Below are positions 38,074 through 48,342 of a DNA stretch of 64,000 nucleotides, piece by piece. The notes below the pieces were generated by a model, which saw only the letters and a list, made by a program, of their open reading frames with translations, was not told the origin of the DNA and did no database searches. Both the position numbers and the translations under genes were made by a program. How positions within the stretch are numbered: the stretch's first letter is position 1; every line of letters starts with the position of its first letter. The DNA is from Enterobacter sp. Cy-643 (GTDB lineage: Bacteria; Pseudomonadota; Gammaproteobacteria; Enterobacterales; Enterobacteriaceae), in NCBI RefSeq assembly GCF_011752815.1, contig NZ_VWWV01000009.1, positions 39,504-103,503 of the forward strand, in the 5' to 3' direction.

Positions 38074-38858
38074 TGTTATCACTCCATTCGCGATGAACGT
38101 GGTGGTAGTCAGTTGCCCGGCGTAATGTGTTTATTACCGAAAGCAAAATGTTTAAGTGTAAGAGGCCCTTCGCCATTAATAGGCGAAAAAAGGCCTGTAT
38201 CAAAAAATTGATGACAGTGATTATTAATAAACAGGGCGTTTCCGGTGCGGAATCGAAATTAGTTAATTCTCAGGGTCATAGGCTCGTCGTTTATTAAATA
38301 GAGACTATTGATGATATAGACAGGAAAAAATGAAAGCGCAACTTAAGCCATATTTAACATTATGTAAGTCACTCTAAAGTACCAGTGAACGAAGCGGGCT
38401 CGCTAAAATGGCTGAAGCCAATAGCCTGACTGCCGCTCGGCTACGAGTAGTCTTATCATCTTGAAAGATTTAGGATAAGTTTTAGCAAGGATTTAACATT
38501 GTCCTGGTTAATATGAGGTTTTAGGTCCGATCGATCTTATGTCTGAGAGGAGAGGTATACCTTTTTTAGTAGGGCGTTTTCTTTTGTAAAGCAGAAAAAA
38601 CTGGAAGCAATTATCTATTTTGTGAGGGATATAAAGAAGAAGGTTAAACAGAAAATATTATATATTTTTTAATGTGTTCTTTCAGTGGGCGCGGTGATAG
38701 TGAAGGGAAATAGCATATATTGTTTAGTGCTGCTTAATTAATTCAAGGGCGCGGATTCTGACCGCACAATAATAGCTGATAATTAAAAATGCGCGTGATT
38801 TTTTTGTGCTGGCTCCTCAAACGAAGAGCCAGCGGAGAGTACGACGGCGAGAAGTGCC
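38074..38858. promoter_or_regulatory. Long AT-rich bapA upstream region
   Basis: A stretch of 785 bases with no gene, clearly richer in A+T than its neighbours, between smpB and bapA. It holds the smpB terminator at the right end and should hold the bapA promoter. A hairpin with stem TTCGCC/GGCGAA at 38169-38187, extended by outer GGCC/GGCC pairs, lies about 95 bases before the bapA start codon and would be in its 5' UTR. I cannot place CsgD, RcsB or H-NS sites by eye, though the composition would suit H-NS binding. Confidence 0.55.
38798..38833 (-). terminator. smpB terminator
   Basis: On the minus strand GCTGGCTC and GAGCCAGC pair, followed by a run of seven T after a short CA. It lies about 25 bases after the smpB stop. 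Confidence 0.8.
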
Positions 38859-39341
38859 TTAACGACCGGCGTTTTTCATGATACGGGCTTTATCTACAGC
38901 CCATTCACGATCCTTCGCATCGGAACGCTTGTCATGCTGTTTCTTACCTTTCGCTACGCCGATTTTCACTTTACACCAGGCGTTCTTCCAGTAGAGGGAC
39001 AGGGCGACGATGGTATAACCGTCGCGGCTGACGCTACCGAACAGATTGTCCAGCTCGCGCTGGTTAAGCAGCAGCTTGCGGGTACGGGTAGGATCGCAGA
39101 CTACGTGGCTGGAGGCCACGGTAAGAGGCGTGAAGTTGGCGCCAAACAAATAAGCTTCGCCATCTTTAAAGATAACGTAGCTATCGCCGATGTTTGCCTT
39201 CCCGGCGCGTAATGATTTTACTTCCCAGCCCTGCAGCGCGAGACCCGCTTCAATCTCATCTTCGATAAAGTATTCATGGCGGGCACGCTTGTTAAGCGCA
39301 ATGGTGGCTGAGCCTGGTTTGTGTGCTTTTTTCTTAGTCAT
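38859..39341 (-). CDS. smpB: SsrA-binding protein SmpB
   Basis: A 160-residue protein identical in length to E. coli SmpB. The OB-fold core ([20 protein letters not shown], then [13 protein letters not shown]) binds the tRNA-like domain of tmRNA. The C-terminal basic tail [20 protein letters not shown] inserts in the ribosomal mRNA channel. It acts with ssrA in trans-translation. It is divergent from ratA, as in E. coli. Confidence 0.98.
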   Translation of the reverse strand: MTKKKAHKPGSATIALNKRARHEYFIEDEIEAGLALQGWEVKSLRAGKANIGDSYVIFKDGEAYLFGANFTPLTVASSHVVCDPTRTRKLLLNQRELDNLFGSVSRDGYTIVALSLYWKNAWCKVKIGVAKGKKQHDKRSDAKDREWAVDKARIMKNAGR

Positions 39342-39494
39342 AGTGCTGCTCAGTATATGTAATCCAGGAGTTCAAAGACACCCCGCGACCTGCGCGAGGA
39401 GGAATCGCTTATCTTAGCATGAGCGGCAGAGAGTTTTTGTTTGCGCGGTGATAAATGTTATTATTTGTCCGATTTATGACTCCCAGGAATTGTT

Positions 39495-39932
39495 ATGCCG
39501 CAGATTAGCCGTACTGCTTTGGTGCCCTACAGCGCCGAGCAGATGTACCAGTTAGTAAACGACGTGAATTCGTACCCGGAATTTTTACCTGGCTGCACCG
39601 GTAGCCGGGTGATTGACGCATCGGCTAATCAGATGACGGCGGCGGTTGACGTTTCAAAAGCCGGGATCAGCAAAACTTTCACCACCCGAAATACCCTGAC
39701 CGACAATCAAAGCATCCTGATGCATCTGGTGGACGGTCCCTTCAAAAAGTTGATGGGGGGCTGGAAGTTCACGCCGCTTAGCGAAGATGCCTGCAGGATC
39801 GAGTTCCAGCTTGATTTCGAATTTACCAATAAGCTGATTGAGCTGGCCTTTGGCCGAATCTTCAAAGAGCTTGCCGGCAGCATGGTTCAGGCATTCACTA
39901 CCCGCGCCAAAGAGGTTTACCGTGTCGCGTGA
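39495..39932 (+). CDS. ratA: START-domain protein RatA (ribosome association toxin / CoQ-binding homologue)
   Basis: A 145-residue START/Coq10-like protein ([54 protein letters not shown]). In E. coli, RatA was reported to bind 50S subunits and block subunit joining, while its family relation to Coq10 points to ubiquinone binding; both views are from the literature. The stop codon overlaps the ratB start region by 11 bases. Confidence 0.95.
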   Translation: MPQISRTALVPYSAEQMYQLVNDVNSYPEFLPGCTGSRVIDASANQMTAAVDVSKAGISKTFTTRNTLTDNQSILMHLVDGPFKKLMGGWKFTPLSEDACRIEFQLDFEFTNKLIELAFGRIFKELAGSMVQAFTTRAKEVYRVA

Positions 39933-40212
39933 GATTCAGGTTGAGGTGGTTTATGCCCTGCCGCAAAAACAGTACCTGCGTCAGGTGAAGCTTGAAGAGG
40001 GCAGCACGGTTGAGCAGGCTATTATTGCCTCTGGTCTGCTTGAGCTTCGTGACGATATCGACCTGGCGAAAAACAAAATTGGGGTTTATAGCCGCCCGGT
40101 AAAGCTGGGGGATAAAGTGAATGACGGCGATCGGGTTGAGATTTACCGGCCGCTGATTGCCGACCCGAAAGAGCTGCGTCGCCAGCGTGCAGAACGTTCT
40201 GCCCAGAAATAA
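39922..40212 (+). CDS. ratB: RnfH/RatB family ubiquitin-like protein
   Basis: A 96-residue protein with a beta-grasp (ubiquitin-like) fold: [42 protein letters not shown] (shorter core: [17 protein letters not shown]) and [20 protein letters not shown]. The start is a GTG at 39922 inside the end of ratA, giving exactly the E. coli length; the longer frame back to 39838 lies in ratA. Proposed as antitoxin partner of RatA in some pathogenic E. coli (pasI), though this is not general. Confidence 0.93.
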   Translation: MSREIQVEVVYALPQKQYLRQVKLEEGSTVEQAIIASGLLELRDDIDLAKNKIGVYSRPVKLGDKVNDGDRVEIYRPLIADPKELRRQRAERSAQK

Positions 40213-40231
40213 TCCTGTGTGAAAGTGATAA

Positions 40232-40258
40232 AAAAAGGTGCCTGAGGCACCTTTTTTT
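40232..40258. terminator. Bidirectional terminator between ratB and bamE
   Basis: Stem AAAGGTGCC / GGCACCTTT with a TGA loop and A/T runs on both sides; it serves the convergent genes ratB and bamE. Confidence 0.9.
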
Positions 40259-40274
40259 ATGCATCGAGCCAGCC

Positions 40275-40619
40275 TTATTCCCCTTTGGTCAGGGCCGGTT
40301 TATTGTCGATGTTGGTCAGAACGCCGTTGCTGTTAAAAGTCAGAGTCAGCGTCTGCTGAGTCACGTTCTCGTGGCCTGGCTGTTGGCGGAAGACATAGAA
40401 CCAGGTATTGGTGCCGAACGGATCGGACATCATTGGCGTCCCCAGGGTGTAGGCCACCTGTTGTTGAGTCATGCCAACCCGAAGTTTGGACACATCATTG
40501 GGAGCCAGATAGTTACCCTGGTTGATGTCTGGGCGGTAAACCACTCGCTCCAGAGTGGAACAGCCTGCGGTCAACATCAGAAGAACCGCTGCGGCAGCAG
40601 TCAGCATTTTACAACGCAT
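40275..40619 (-). CDS. bamE: Outer membrane assembly lipoprotein BamE
   Basis: A 114-residue lipoprotein with lipobox TAGC (cysteine 20) and the SmpA/OmlA fold ([40 protein letters not shown]). It is a stabilising subunit of the BAM complex that inserts beta-barrel proteins in the outer membrane; bamD, another subunit, is also in this window. Length matches E. coli BamE (113). Confidence 0.97.
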   Translation of the reverse strand: MRCKMLTAAAAVLLMLTAGCSTLERVVYRPDINQGNYLAPNDVSKLRVGMTQQQVAYTLGTPMMSDPFGTNTWFYVFRQQPGHENVTQQTLTLTFNSNGVLTNIDNKPALTKGE

Positions 40620-40836
40620 AGTGATTTGATTCCTTTTCGGGCCGGAGTAGTGCGTGGCTCATTCGTATTATGCCGATGATAATAGACCTTTAAGCAGTTT
40701 AAAACCTCAAGGCGCTCAACTCTGACAGTGGGAGCATAAAAAAGTTGGTTGAAAAGTTGGCAGAAAGGCGGATTAGCGAGTGTGGTGGGCGTTTTTTGCA
40801 CAACGCACGGTGCGAAACACCGTGCATTGTATAACC

Positions 40837-42498
40837 TCAGGCGGCCAGCAGCTCTTTGGCATTCGCCAGCGTGTTGCGGGTGACTTCACTGCCGCCGAGA
40901 AGACGAGCAAGTTCCTGCAAGCGAGAACGTTTGTCCAGAGGCTGCATATGGGTTTCGGTCATTTCACCGTCGGTTTCTTTGCTGACGAAGAAATGGTGGT
41001 GACCGCAGCCGGCAACCTGCGGCAGGTGGGTAACGCACATCACCTGGGTAGATTCGCCTAGCTGACGTAACAGTTTACCCACTACCGCGGCGGTAGGACC
41101 GCTGATCCCCACGTCAACTTCATCGAAGATCAGCGCCGGTGTTTCCATTTTACGGGCGGTAATCACCTGAATGGCCAGCGCGATACGGGAAAGCTCACCG
41201 CCCGAGGCGACTTTTGCCAGCGGCTGCAGAGGCTGGCCAGGGTTAGTGCTGACGCGGAAATCAATGCGGTCAGCACCTTCGGCGGTCAGGTGGTTTTCGT
41301 TAAACTCGACGTCTATGGCGAGCTTACCGTGCGGCATCGAGAGCGAATGCATGCTCTCCGTGATCAACTGGCACAGTTCATGGGCATGTTTGACCCGGCT
41401 TTGGTGAAGCGCCTGCGCGACGGCAAGTGCCTGCTGGTGATGCTGGGCAACGGCCTGCAGCAGCTCTTCCAGCGAACCCGTTTGCTCATCCAGTAACTGC
41501 TGTTCATCCAGCAATTTTTGGTGGAAAGCGGGGAGCTCTTCGGGCGTGATGTGGTGCTTACGCGCCAGAGAGATTTGGCGAGAGATACGCTGTTCCAGTT
41601 CATAAAGACGGTTTGGGTCCAAATCCAGACGATCGCAGTAATGGCGTAATTCATCGCTGGCTTCGGAAATCTGAATGGCGGCCTCTTCCAGCATATCCAG
41701 CACGCCAGAGAGTTTGTTATCCATACCTACCAGTTCCCCCATGAGGTGGCGCACGGTATACAGCTGGCTTTGTAAATTGTTCTCTTCACCATCGGCCAGG
41801 ACGTCCAGCGCCTGCTGGCTGGTGGAGAGCAACTGGCCGCTGTTGGCGAGGCGTTTGTACTCTTCATCAATCAGTTCGAATTCACCGGCAACGGGCGAAA
41901 ACTCATTCAGCTCTTTAAGCTGGTAGTGAAGCAGTTCGGCTTTGGCTGAACGCTCCTGCGCCAGCTGCTGGTGTTGCGCCAGCGTACGGCAGCTTTGGTG
42001 CCATTCGCGGTAGCGCTCTGCCATTTGCTGAGTCAGCACCTGTTCACCGGCGTAGCCGTCCAGCAGCGTTTTTTGATGCTCGGGCTTGAGCAACAGCTGG
42101 TGGGCATGTTGGCCATGGATCTGGATAAGCAACTGGCCAAGATCGCGCAGTTGGGAAAGAGGCACGGCGGTACCGTTGATAAAACCTCGGGAGCGCCCAT
42201 CGCTGCTGATAACGCGGCGCAGCAGACATTCGCTGCCGTCTTCCAGCTGGTTTTCTTCCAGCCAGCGTAGCGCCGCCGGGGTGTCTTTCAGAGAAAAGCG
42301 AGCGCAGAGATCCGCGCGAGCTGCACCCGAACGCACCATATCCGCTTCTGCGCGGCCGCCCAGGCAAAGCCCCAGTGCATCTATGGCAATAGATTTACCG
42401 GCACCGGTTTCCCCGGTAATGGCCGTCATCCCGTGATGAAAGTCTATTTCAAGTTCACGAACGATAGCGAAGTTACTGATGGTGAGTTGAGCGAGCAT
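40837..42498 (-). CDS. recN: DNA repair protein RecN
   Basis: A 553-residue SMC-like ATPase, the same length as E. coli RecN. Walker A GETGAGKS is at about 30-37; a long coiled coil spans the middle (about 150 to 350); signature [14 protein letters not shown] and Walker [14 protein letters not shown] lie in the C-terminal half. RecN acts early in double-strand break repair and is strongly SOS-induced. The start was set at [10 protein letters not shown] by family comparison; an in-frame extension to 42525 runs into an ERIC element and is rejected. Two LexA boxes lie 150-190 bases upstream. Confidence 0.97.
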   Translation of the reverse strand: MLAQLTISNFAIVRELEIDFHHGMTAITGETGAGKSIAIDALGLCLGGRAEADMVRSGAARADLCARFSLKDTPAALRWLEENQLEDGSECLLRRVISSDGRSRGFINGTAVPLSQLRDLGQLLIQIHGQHAHQLLLKPEHQKTLLDGYAGEQVLTQQMAERYREWHQSCRTLAQHQQLAQERSAKAELLHYQLKELNEFSPVAGEFELIDEEYKRLANSGQLLSTSQQALDVLADGEENNLQSQLYTVRHLMGELVGMDNKLSGVLDMLEEAAIQISEASDELRHYCDRLDLDPNRLYELEQRISRQISLARKHHITPEELPAFHQKLLDEQQLLDEQTGSLEELLQAVAQHHQQALAVAQALHQSRVKHAHELCQLITESMHSLSMPHGKLAIDVEFNENHLTAEGADRIDFRVSTNPGQPLQPLAKVASGGELSRIALAIQVITARKMETPALIFDEVDVGISGPTAAVVGKLLRQLGESTQVMCVTHLPQVAGCGHHHFFVSKETDGEMTETHMQPLDKRSRLQELARLLGGSEVTRNTLANAKELLAA

Positions 42499-42519
42499 AG
42501 CCACCTTCCTGTATGAACT

Positions 42520-42636
42520 CGTCATACTTCAGGCTGCAGGCGTGTTGGCTGCTTTCACTTACCCCAGTCACTTACTCAAGTAAGGTCCTGGGGATGCGCT
42601 CTCTTGCCGCCTACCTGCAACTCGAATTATTTAGAG
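42520..42636. repeat. ERIC element in the recN leader
   Basis: The central palindrome (ACCCCAGTCACTTACT, then AAGTAAGGTCCTGGGGAT) and the flanks (GTCATACTTCAGGCTGCAGG at the left, CTGCAACTCGAATTATTTAGA at the right) match the enterobacterial repetitive intergenic consensus. It starts 22 bases upstream of the recN start codon and lies downstream of the LexA-controlled promoter, so it is transcribed as part of the recN 5' UTR. Confidence 0.92.
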
Positions 42637-42649
42637 CTCGGTTGAGTTA

Positions 42650-42687
42650 CTGTGTTTTCATACAGTATAAACTGGTTTTATATACAG
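42650..42687 (-). promoter_or_regulatory. Two LexA boxes at the recN promoter
   Basis: CTGTGTTTTCATACAG (42650-42665) and CTGGTTTTATATACAG (42672-42687) both fit CTG-N10-CAG. On the minus strand a TATACT -10 lies between them, as in the E. coli recN promoter. This gives tight SOS control. Confidence 0.93.
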
Positions 42688-42707
42688 TAAAGTGGCCAGG
42701 CGTTTTT

Positions 42708-43586
42708 TTAGAACAATTTTTTCGACCAGCCGAGTTTCGAGCTTAATGTGTTGAAATAGCTGTAGTCTTTCGGGTGGATCAGATTGAGGTGATAGTCACA
42801 GCGGCGAATGAGCACGTCTTCACCTTCCTGAATAGGCAGCGCAATCTGGCTGTCGCAGCTGATTTCAAGGTCACTTCGCATATGGGAAAAGCGCAGGCGG
42901 ATGGTGCTGCTGCTGTTGATGACCAGCGGGCGAGCAGAAAGCGTGTGTGGGAACATCGGCACCAGCGTGATGGCATCCAGTGAGGGCGTAAGAATTGGAC
43001 CTCCGGCGGAAAGCGAGTAGGCGGTTGAGCCGGTCGGCGTGGAGATAATCAGCCCGTCAGAGCGCTGTGAAAACGCGAAGATTTCGTCAATATAGACTTC
43101 GAACTCAATCATATGCGCGACTTTACCGGGGTGAAGCACCACTTCGTTTATTGCGGTACTGAGTCGCGTAGGAGTATCGTGCTGGCAGACCTGCGCTTCG
43201 AGCAGGAAGCGGCGCTCGGTAATATAATGCCCTTCGAGGACGTCCGCTAGCTGCTGCTGGGCATTGTCAGGGTCAAGGTCGGTCAGGAAACCCAGGTTGC
43301 CGCGGTTGATGCCAATCACTTTGATGTCATAGCGAGCGAGCACCCGAGCAGCGCCCAGCATATTGCCATCCCCGCCGACGACCACGGCCAAATCGGCCTG
43401 CTGGCCTATCTCGGCCAGCGTGCCGGTTCTCACCTGTTTGAGATTTAGCTCCTGGGCAATTTGCTGTTCCACCATCACTTCATAGCCTTTGGCGCACAGC
43501 CAGCGATAGAGCATTTCATGCGTGGTCAGAGCGGTGGGGTGACGCGGGTGTCCGACAATACCGATGCAGTTGAAATGTTTGTTCAT
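42708..43586 (-). CDS. nadK: NAD kinase
   Basis: A 292-residue cytosolic kinase that phosphorylates NAD to NADP with ATP. The [18 protein letters not shown] segment carries the GGDG motif, NEVVLHPG and the glycine-rich [17 protein letters not shown] complete the active site. The start [12 protein letters not shown] agrees with E. coli NadK (292 residues); the open frame extends to 43895 only as overlap with the divergent grpE and is not coding there. It is divergent from grpE and followed by recN. Confidence 0.97.
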   Translation of the reverse strand: MNKHFNCIGIVGHPRHPTALTTHEMLYRWLCAKGYEVMVEQQIAQELNLKQVRTGTLAEIGQQADLAVVVGGDGNMLGAARVLARYDIKVIGINRGNLGFLTDLDPDNAQQQLADVLEGHYITERRFLLEAQVCQHDTPTRLSTAINEVVLHPGKVAHMIEFEVYIDEIFAFSQRSDGLIISTPTGSTAYSLSAGGPILTPSLDAITLVPMFPHTLSARPLVINSSSTIRLRFSHMRSDLEISCDSQIALPIQEGEDVLIRRCDYHLNLIHPKDYSYFNTLSSKLGWSKKLF

Positions 43587-43638
43587 TATCCTGGTGGTCC
43601 TTATTCGCAGACGTTCCTGCGACAATATGACAGGTTCC

Positions 43639-43667
43639 CTTGAAACCCTGAAACTGATCCCCATAAT
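43639..43667 (+). promoter_or_regulatory. Sigma-32 promoter of grpE
   Basis: CTTGAAA at 43639-43645 and CCCCATAA at 43659-43666, spaced 13 bases, fit the heat-shock consensus (CTTGAAA, CCCCATNT). It lies 43 bases upstream of the grpE start. Confidence 0.85.
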
Positions 43668-43709
43668 AAGCGAAGCAGCGAGATGAATGCTAAAAACGCG
43701 GAGAATTTC

Positions 43710-44288
43710 ATGAGTAGTAAAGAACAGAAAACACCTAACGAGCAAGCCCCGGAAGATATCGTCATGGATCAGCACGAAGAAATCGAGGCCGTAGAAGGTG
43801 CCGATGTCGTGGATCCGCGCGACGAAGAGATTGCAAATCTGCAGGCTCAGCTGGCTGAAATGAAGCAGCGCGAGCGTGAAATTGAGCCTCGCCACCAGGC
43901 TGATTTAGCTAACCTGCGTCGCCGCACCGAACAGGATATCGAGAAAGCGCACAAGTTCGCTCTGGAAAAATTTGTGAACGAACTGCTGCCGGTTATCGAC
44001 AGCCTGGATCGCGCGCTGGAAGTGGCCGACAAGTCCAACCCGGATTTAGCCCCAATGATCGAAGGCATTGAGTTAACTCAGAAGTCGATGCTGGACGTGG
44101 TTCGCAAGTTCGGCGTGGAAGTGGTGGGCGAGACTAACGTGCCGTTCAACCCGGACGTGCACCAGGCGATTGCGATGGTTGAATCTGCCGATGTTGCACC
44201 AAATAACGTGCTGATGGTAATGCAGAAAGGTTACACCCTGAACGGCCGGACTATTCGTGCCGCGATGGTTTCCGTAGCCAAAGCCTGA
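43710..44288 (+). CDS. grpE: Nucleotide exchange factor GrpE
   Basis: A 192-residue protein: acidic N-terminus with [20 protein letters not shown] as in E. coli, long coiled coil (about 40 to 85), then the four-helix bundle ([20 protein letters not shown]) and beta-wing domain ([20 protein letters not shown]). It releases ADP from DnaK. The ATG at 43710 has GGAG upstream; the frame from 43683 adds nine unlikely residues. The coiled coil around 65-75 ([19 protein letters not shown]) differs from E. coli more than the rest does. It has its own heat-shock promoter and terminator. Confidence 0.97.
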   Translation: MSSKEQKTPNEQAPEDIVMDQHEEIEAVEGADVVDPRDEEIANLQAQLAEMKQREREIEPRHQADLANLRRRTEQDIEKAHKFALEKFVNELLPVIDSLDRALEVADKSNPDLAPMIEGIELTQKSMLDVVRKFGVEVVGETNVPFNPDVHQAIAMVESADVAPNNVLMVMQKGYTLNGRTIRAAMVSVAKA

Positions 44289-44305
44289 TTCATTTCCAGT
44301 ACAAG

Positions 44306-44334
44306 AAAGCCAGCCCTGAGGCTGGCTTTTTTTG
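44306..44334. terminator. Terminator between grpE and corB
   Basis: Stem AAAGCCAGCC / GGCTGGCTTT with a CTGA loop and a run of seven T. It ends grpE and faces the 3' end of the convergent corB gene. Confidence 0.9.
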
Positions 44335-44337
44335 TCG

Positions 44338-45624
44338 CTATTGCTCAACGCTTTGCCGTAAAGGCTTCACCGGCGTGACGCGCACCTGCTTAATCATGTT
44401 GTCCTGTACGTCGAGAATATCGATGTCGTACTGACTGAGCCGGATGCGGGTTCCTGCCGCCGGGATCTCCTGAATCTCTTCCAGAATCATACCGTTTACC
44501 GTGCGGGCGTCGTCTTCCGGCAGCGTCCAGTTAAAGGCTTTGTTGAGTTCACGCACGTTGGCGCTGCCTTCGATAATGACCGAGCCGTCGTTTTGCGGCG
44601 TAACTTCTTCCGCAAGCGTTGGGGACATGGACGTGGTGAAGTCCCCGACGATTTCTTCCAGAATATCCTCGACGGTCACCAGCCCCTGAATATCGCCATA
44701 TTCATCCACCACCAAGCCGACTTTCTTTTTATTCCGCTGAAATTTCACCAGCTGCACGCTGAGCGGCGTGCCTTCCGGCACAAAATAAATCTCATCGGCG
44801 GAGCGGAGCATCACCTCTTTGGTGAACTCTTTTTTCTCGGTCATCAGGCGGTAGGCTTCGCGAACGCGGAGCATGCCGATGGCATCATCCAGATTGTCGC
44901 GGTACAGCACGATACGGCCGTGCGGGGAGTGGGTTAACTGGCGGACGATAGATTTCCAGTCGTCATTAATATTGATGCCGACGATTTCGTTTCGCGGCAC
45001 CATGATGTCGTCGACGCTGACCTTTTCCAGATCCAGCACCGACAGCAGCATATCCTGGTTGCGCCGTGAAATTTGCGAGCGGGATTCATGCACGATGGTC
45101 CGTAGCTCTTCTTTGCTCAGGGCAGTGCTAATCATGTTGTCCACCTTAATGCCAACCATGCGCATCAGCAGACGGGTAATGGTATTCAGCAGCCAGACCA
45201 GCGGCATCATCAGAATTTGCAGCGGGCCGAGCAGCCAGCTGCTCGGGTAGGCGACTTTTTCCGGGTACAGCGCGGCGATGGTTTTAGGCAGAACTTCAGC
45301 AAACACCAGCACAACAAAGGTCAAAACACCGGTAGCAATGGCCACCCCGGCGTTACCATACAGACGGATACCCACGATGGTTGCCAGTGCAGAAGCCAGA
45401 ATATTCACCAGGTTATTCCCGATAAGTACCAGGCTAATCAGGCGGTCCGGTTTACGCAGGAGTTTTTCAACGCGCTTTGCCGCCCGGTTACCCTGTTTGG
45501 CGCGGTGACGCAGGCGGTAGCGGTTTAGCGTCATCATGCCGGTTTCTGAACCGGAAAAGTACGCGGACACCACCACCATGATGATCAGGGTGACGATCAG
45601 CGTGGTGGTTGAGATGTGTTCCAA
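44338..45624 (-). CDS. corB: CNNM/CorC family inner-membrane protein CorB (YfjD)
   Basis: A 428-residue protein with an N-terminal DUF21 domain of three or four transmembrane helices (residues 1 to about 150; SAYFSGSETGMMTLNRYRL), a CBS-pair module (about 200 to 320; VDDIMVPRNEIVGINI and VDEYGDIQGLVTVEDILEEI) and a C-terminal CorC/HlyC transporter-associated domain. In Salmonella, CorB takes part with CorC and CorD in magnesium/cobalt efflux through CorA. It is codirectional with ypjD, 20 bases downstream. Confidence 0.92.
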   Translation of the reverse strand: MEHISTTTLIVTLIIMVVVSAYFSGSETGMMTLNRYRLRHRAKQGNRAAKRVEKLLRKPDRLISLVLIGNNLVNILASALATIVGIRLYGNAGVAIATGVLTFVVLVFAEVLPKTIAALYPEKVAYPSSWLLGPLQILMMPLVWLLNTITRLLMRMVGIKVDNMISTALSKEELRTIVHESRSQISRRNQDMLLSVLDLEKVSVDDIMVPRNEIVGININDDWKSIVRQLTHSPHGRIVLYRDNLDDAIGMLRVREAYRLMTEKKEFTKEVMLRSADEIYFVPEGTPLSVQLVKFQRNKKKVGLVVDEYGDIQGLVTVEDILEEIVGDFTTSMSPTLAEEVTPQNDGSVIIEGSANVRELNKAFNWTLPEDDARTVNGMILEEIQEIPAAGTRIRLSQYDIDILDVQDNMIKQVRVTPVKPLRQSVEQ

Positions 45625-45644
45625 AAGTGATTTCCTTTAAGAGA

Positions 45645-46433
45645 TTAGCTTACGAACTGCTGCAGGACTCGGCTGCCAAAATAAGCGAGGGTTAAAATGC
45701 CCGCGCCGGCAACGTTGAACCAGACCACGCGGCGACCGCGCCATCCTTCATGATAGTGCCCCCACAGCAGAACGACGTAGACAAACCAGGCGAGAATCGA
45801 CAGCACGGCTTTATCGACGTTTTCCAGGCTGAACAGGTTCTTCATATAAAAGAGGCCGGTGCACAGCGTCAACGTCAGCAGGACAACGCCCACCTGGGTG
45901 ATATGAAACATTTTACGCTCGATCACCATCAGCGGCGGCATTTCTGCGCTGAAGGCCAGCTTTTTGTTCTTTAGCTGGTAGTCAATCCACGCCAGCTGCA
46001 AAGCGTACAGCGCGGCAATAATCAGCGTGGCATAGGCAAAGAGCGACAGGCCGATATGCACCATCATCCCCGGTGTGGCTTCGAGATGGGTGATAAATTC
46101 GTTGGGCATAAAGGTTGCCAGCGCCAGATTTATCAGCGCAAAGGCGTAAACAATCGGTAACAGCAGCCAGCCGCGATTACGAGAGGCGACAATGGTCATG
46201 ACCGTACAAATCATCAGGCTGACGAGGGAGCCTACGTTCAGCAGGCTCAGGTTTTGCCCGCCATCGACGGTAAAGAAGCGCGCTTCCAGCGCCAGCGCGT
46301 GGCTGACCAGGGCAATGGCGGCGGATAAAATGGCAAAGCGGCGCCATCCGCTGTTCTTCCGCAGAAGACCGGGAATGATCAGCGCCAGGCTGACGGAATA
46401 GGCTACAAGCGCAAGAATGGCGAAAACGGGCAT
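45645..46433 (-). CDS. ypjD: YpjD, CcsA-like cytochrome c assembly family membrane protein
   Basis: A 262-residue polytopic protein with about eight transmembrane helices. It contains the family segment NLSLLNVGSLVSLMICTVMT and the tryptophan/histidine-rich WGHYHEGWRGRRVVWFN near the C-terminus. Related to the CcsA/ResC haem-handling proteins, but its role in enterobacteria is unknown. The start was set at MPVFAILALVAYS by E. coli YpjD; the frame extends to 46514 without support. It is divergent from ffh. Confidence 0.92.
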   Translation of the reverse strand: MPVFAILALVAYSVSLALIIPGLLRKNSGWRRFAILSAAIALVSHALALEARFFTVDGGQNLSLLNVGSLVSLMICTVMTIVASRNRGWLLLPIVYAFALINLALATFMPNEFITHLEATPGMMVHIGLSLFAYATLIIAALYALQLAWIDYQLKNKKLAFSAEMPPLMVIERKMFHITQVGVVLLTLTLCTGLFYMKNLFSLENVDKAVLSILAWFVYVVLLWGHYHEGWRGRRVVWFNVAGAGILTLAYFGSRVLQQFVS

Positions 46434-46600
46434 ATTAAGGTGTCGGTCAAATTGGCCAGAGAACAAAAAAGTCAGTATAACGTTACCTGCCGCCTGCTCC
46501 AACCGTTGGATCACACGCGAGGCGGCTTCATGATATAATCCGCCAAATTCAGTTTTGTGTCGCGAGCTGCGGCCCCAGTTACCACGTTAGGCAAAATACC

Positions 46601-47962
46601 ATGTTTGATAATTTAACAGACCGTCTGTCGCGTACCCTACGCAATATTAGCGGCCGTGGGCGGCTAACCGAAGAAAACGTTAAAGAGACGCTGCGCGAAG
46701 TGCGCATGGCGCTGCTGGAGGCGGACGTTGCGCTGCCGGTAGTGCGTGATTTTATCAGCCGCGTTAAAGAAAAAGCGGTCGGGCATGAAGTCAATAAGAG
46801 CCTGACCCCTGGCCAGGAATTCGTCAAAATCGTTCGCGCTGAGCTGGTTTCCGCGATGGGCGAAGAGAACAGCAGCCTGAACCTGGCGGCGCAGCCACCT
46901 GCCGTCGTGCTGATGGCCGGCCTGCAGGGTGCCGGTAAAACCACCAGCGTCGGTAAGTTGGGTAAATTCCTGCGCGAAAAGCAGAAGAAAAAAGTGTTGG
47001 TGGTTTCAGCGGACGTTTATCGCCCTGCGGCGATTAAACAGTTGGAAACCCTTGCTCAGCAGGTTGAGGTGGACTTCTTCCCGTCTGATGCGCAGCAAAA
47101 GCCTGTCGATATCGTTAACGCCGCGCTGAAAGAAGCGAAGCTGAAGTTCTACGACGTGCTGCTGGTGGATACCGCTGGTCGTCTGCACGTCGACGAAGCG
47201 ATGATGGACGAAATCAAACAGGTTCATGCCGCGATTAAACCGGTAGAAACGCTGTTTGTGGTCGATGCCATGACCGGTCAGGATGCGGCGAATACCGCGA
47301 AGGCGTTCAACGAAGCGCTGCCGCTCACCGGCGTGGTGCTGACCAAAGTGGACGGCGACGCCCGCGGCGGTGCGGCGCTGTCGATTCGCCATATCACCGG
47401 CAAACCGATCAAGTTCCTCGGCGTGGGTGAGAAAACCGAAGCGCTGGAGCCGTTCCACCCGGATCGTATTGCCTCCCGCATTCTCGGTATGGGCGACGTG
47501 CTGTCGCTGATTGAAGATATCGAAAGCAAGGTTGACCGCGCGCAGGCCGAGAAGCTCGCCAGCAAGCTGAAAAAAGGCGACGGCTTCGACCTGACCGACT
47601 TCCTCGAGCAGCTCAAGCAGATGAAGAACATGGGCGGCATGGCGAGCATGATGAGCAAGCTGCCGGGCATGGGCCAGCTGCCGGACAACGTCAAATCCCA
47701 GATGGACGATAAAGTGCTGGTGCGGATGGAGGCGATCATCAGCTCGATGACGCTAAAAGAGCGCGCCCAGCCGGAAATCATCAAAGGTTCCCGCAAGCGT
47801 CGTATCGCGCAGGGTTCCGGGATGCAGGTGCAGGACGTTAACCGCCTGCTGAAGCAGTTCGACGACATGCAGCGCATGATGAAGAAAATGAAAAAAGGCG
47901 GCATGGCCAAAATGATGCGCGGTATGAAAGGGATGATGCCGCCGGGTTTCCCAGGCCGCTAA
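46601..47962 (+). CDS. ffh: Signal recognition particle protein Ffh
   Basis: A 453-residue SRP GTPase identical in length to E. coli Ffh: N domain (1 to about 90), G domain with GLQGAGKTT (about 106), DTAGRL and TKVDGDARGG, and the methionine-rich M domain (about 300 onward; KKMKKGGMAKMMRGMKGMMP) that binds signal sequences and 4.5S RNA. It targets nascent inner-membrane proteins to FtsY. It is upstream of and separated from the rpsP operon by a terminator. Confidence 0.98.
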   Translation: MFDNLTDRLSRTLRNISGRGRLTEENVKETLREVRMALLEADVALPVVRDFISRVKEKAVGHEVNKSLTPGQEFVKIVRAELVSAMGEENSSLNLAAQPPAVVLMAGLQGAGKTTSVGKLGKFLREKQKKKVLVVSADVYRPAAIKQLETLAQQVEVDFFPSDAQQKPVDIVNAALKEAKLKFYDVLLVDTAGRLHVDEAMMDEIKQVHAAIKPVETLFVVDAMTGQDAANTAKAFNEALPLTGVVLTKVDGDARGGAALSIRHITGKPIKFLGVGEKTEALEPFHPDRIASRILGMGDVLSLIEDIESKVDRAQAEKLASKLKKGDGFDLTDFLEQLKQMKNMGGMASMMSKLPGMGQLPDNVKSQMDDKVLVRMEAIISSMTLKERAQPEIIKGSRKRRIAQGSGMQVQDVNRLLKQFDDMQRMMKKMKKGGMAKMMRGMKGMMPPGFPGR

Positions 47963-48015
47963 GCTCTTTTCGATTGCTTTTTCCCCAGAAATCAGTAAAA
48001 TTTTCGGGCTTTTAA

Positions 48016-48324
<309 letters not shown>

Positions 48325-48342
48325 TCTGTCACGGTGGTCATG

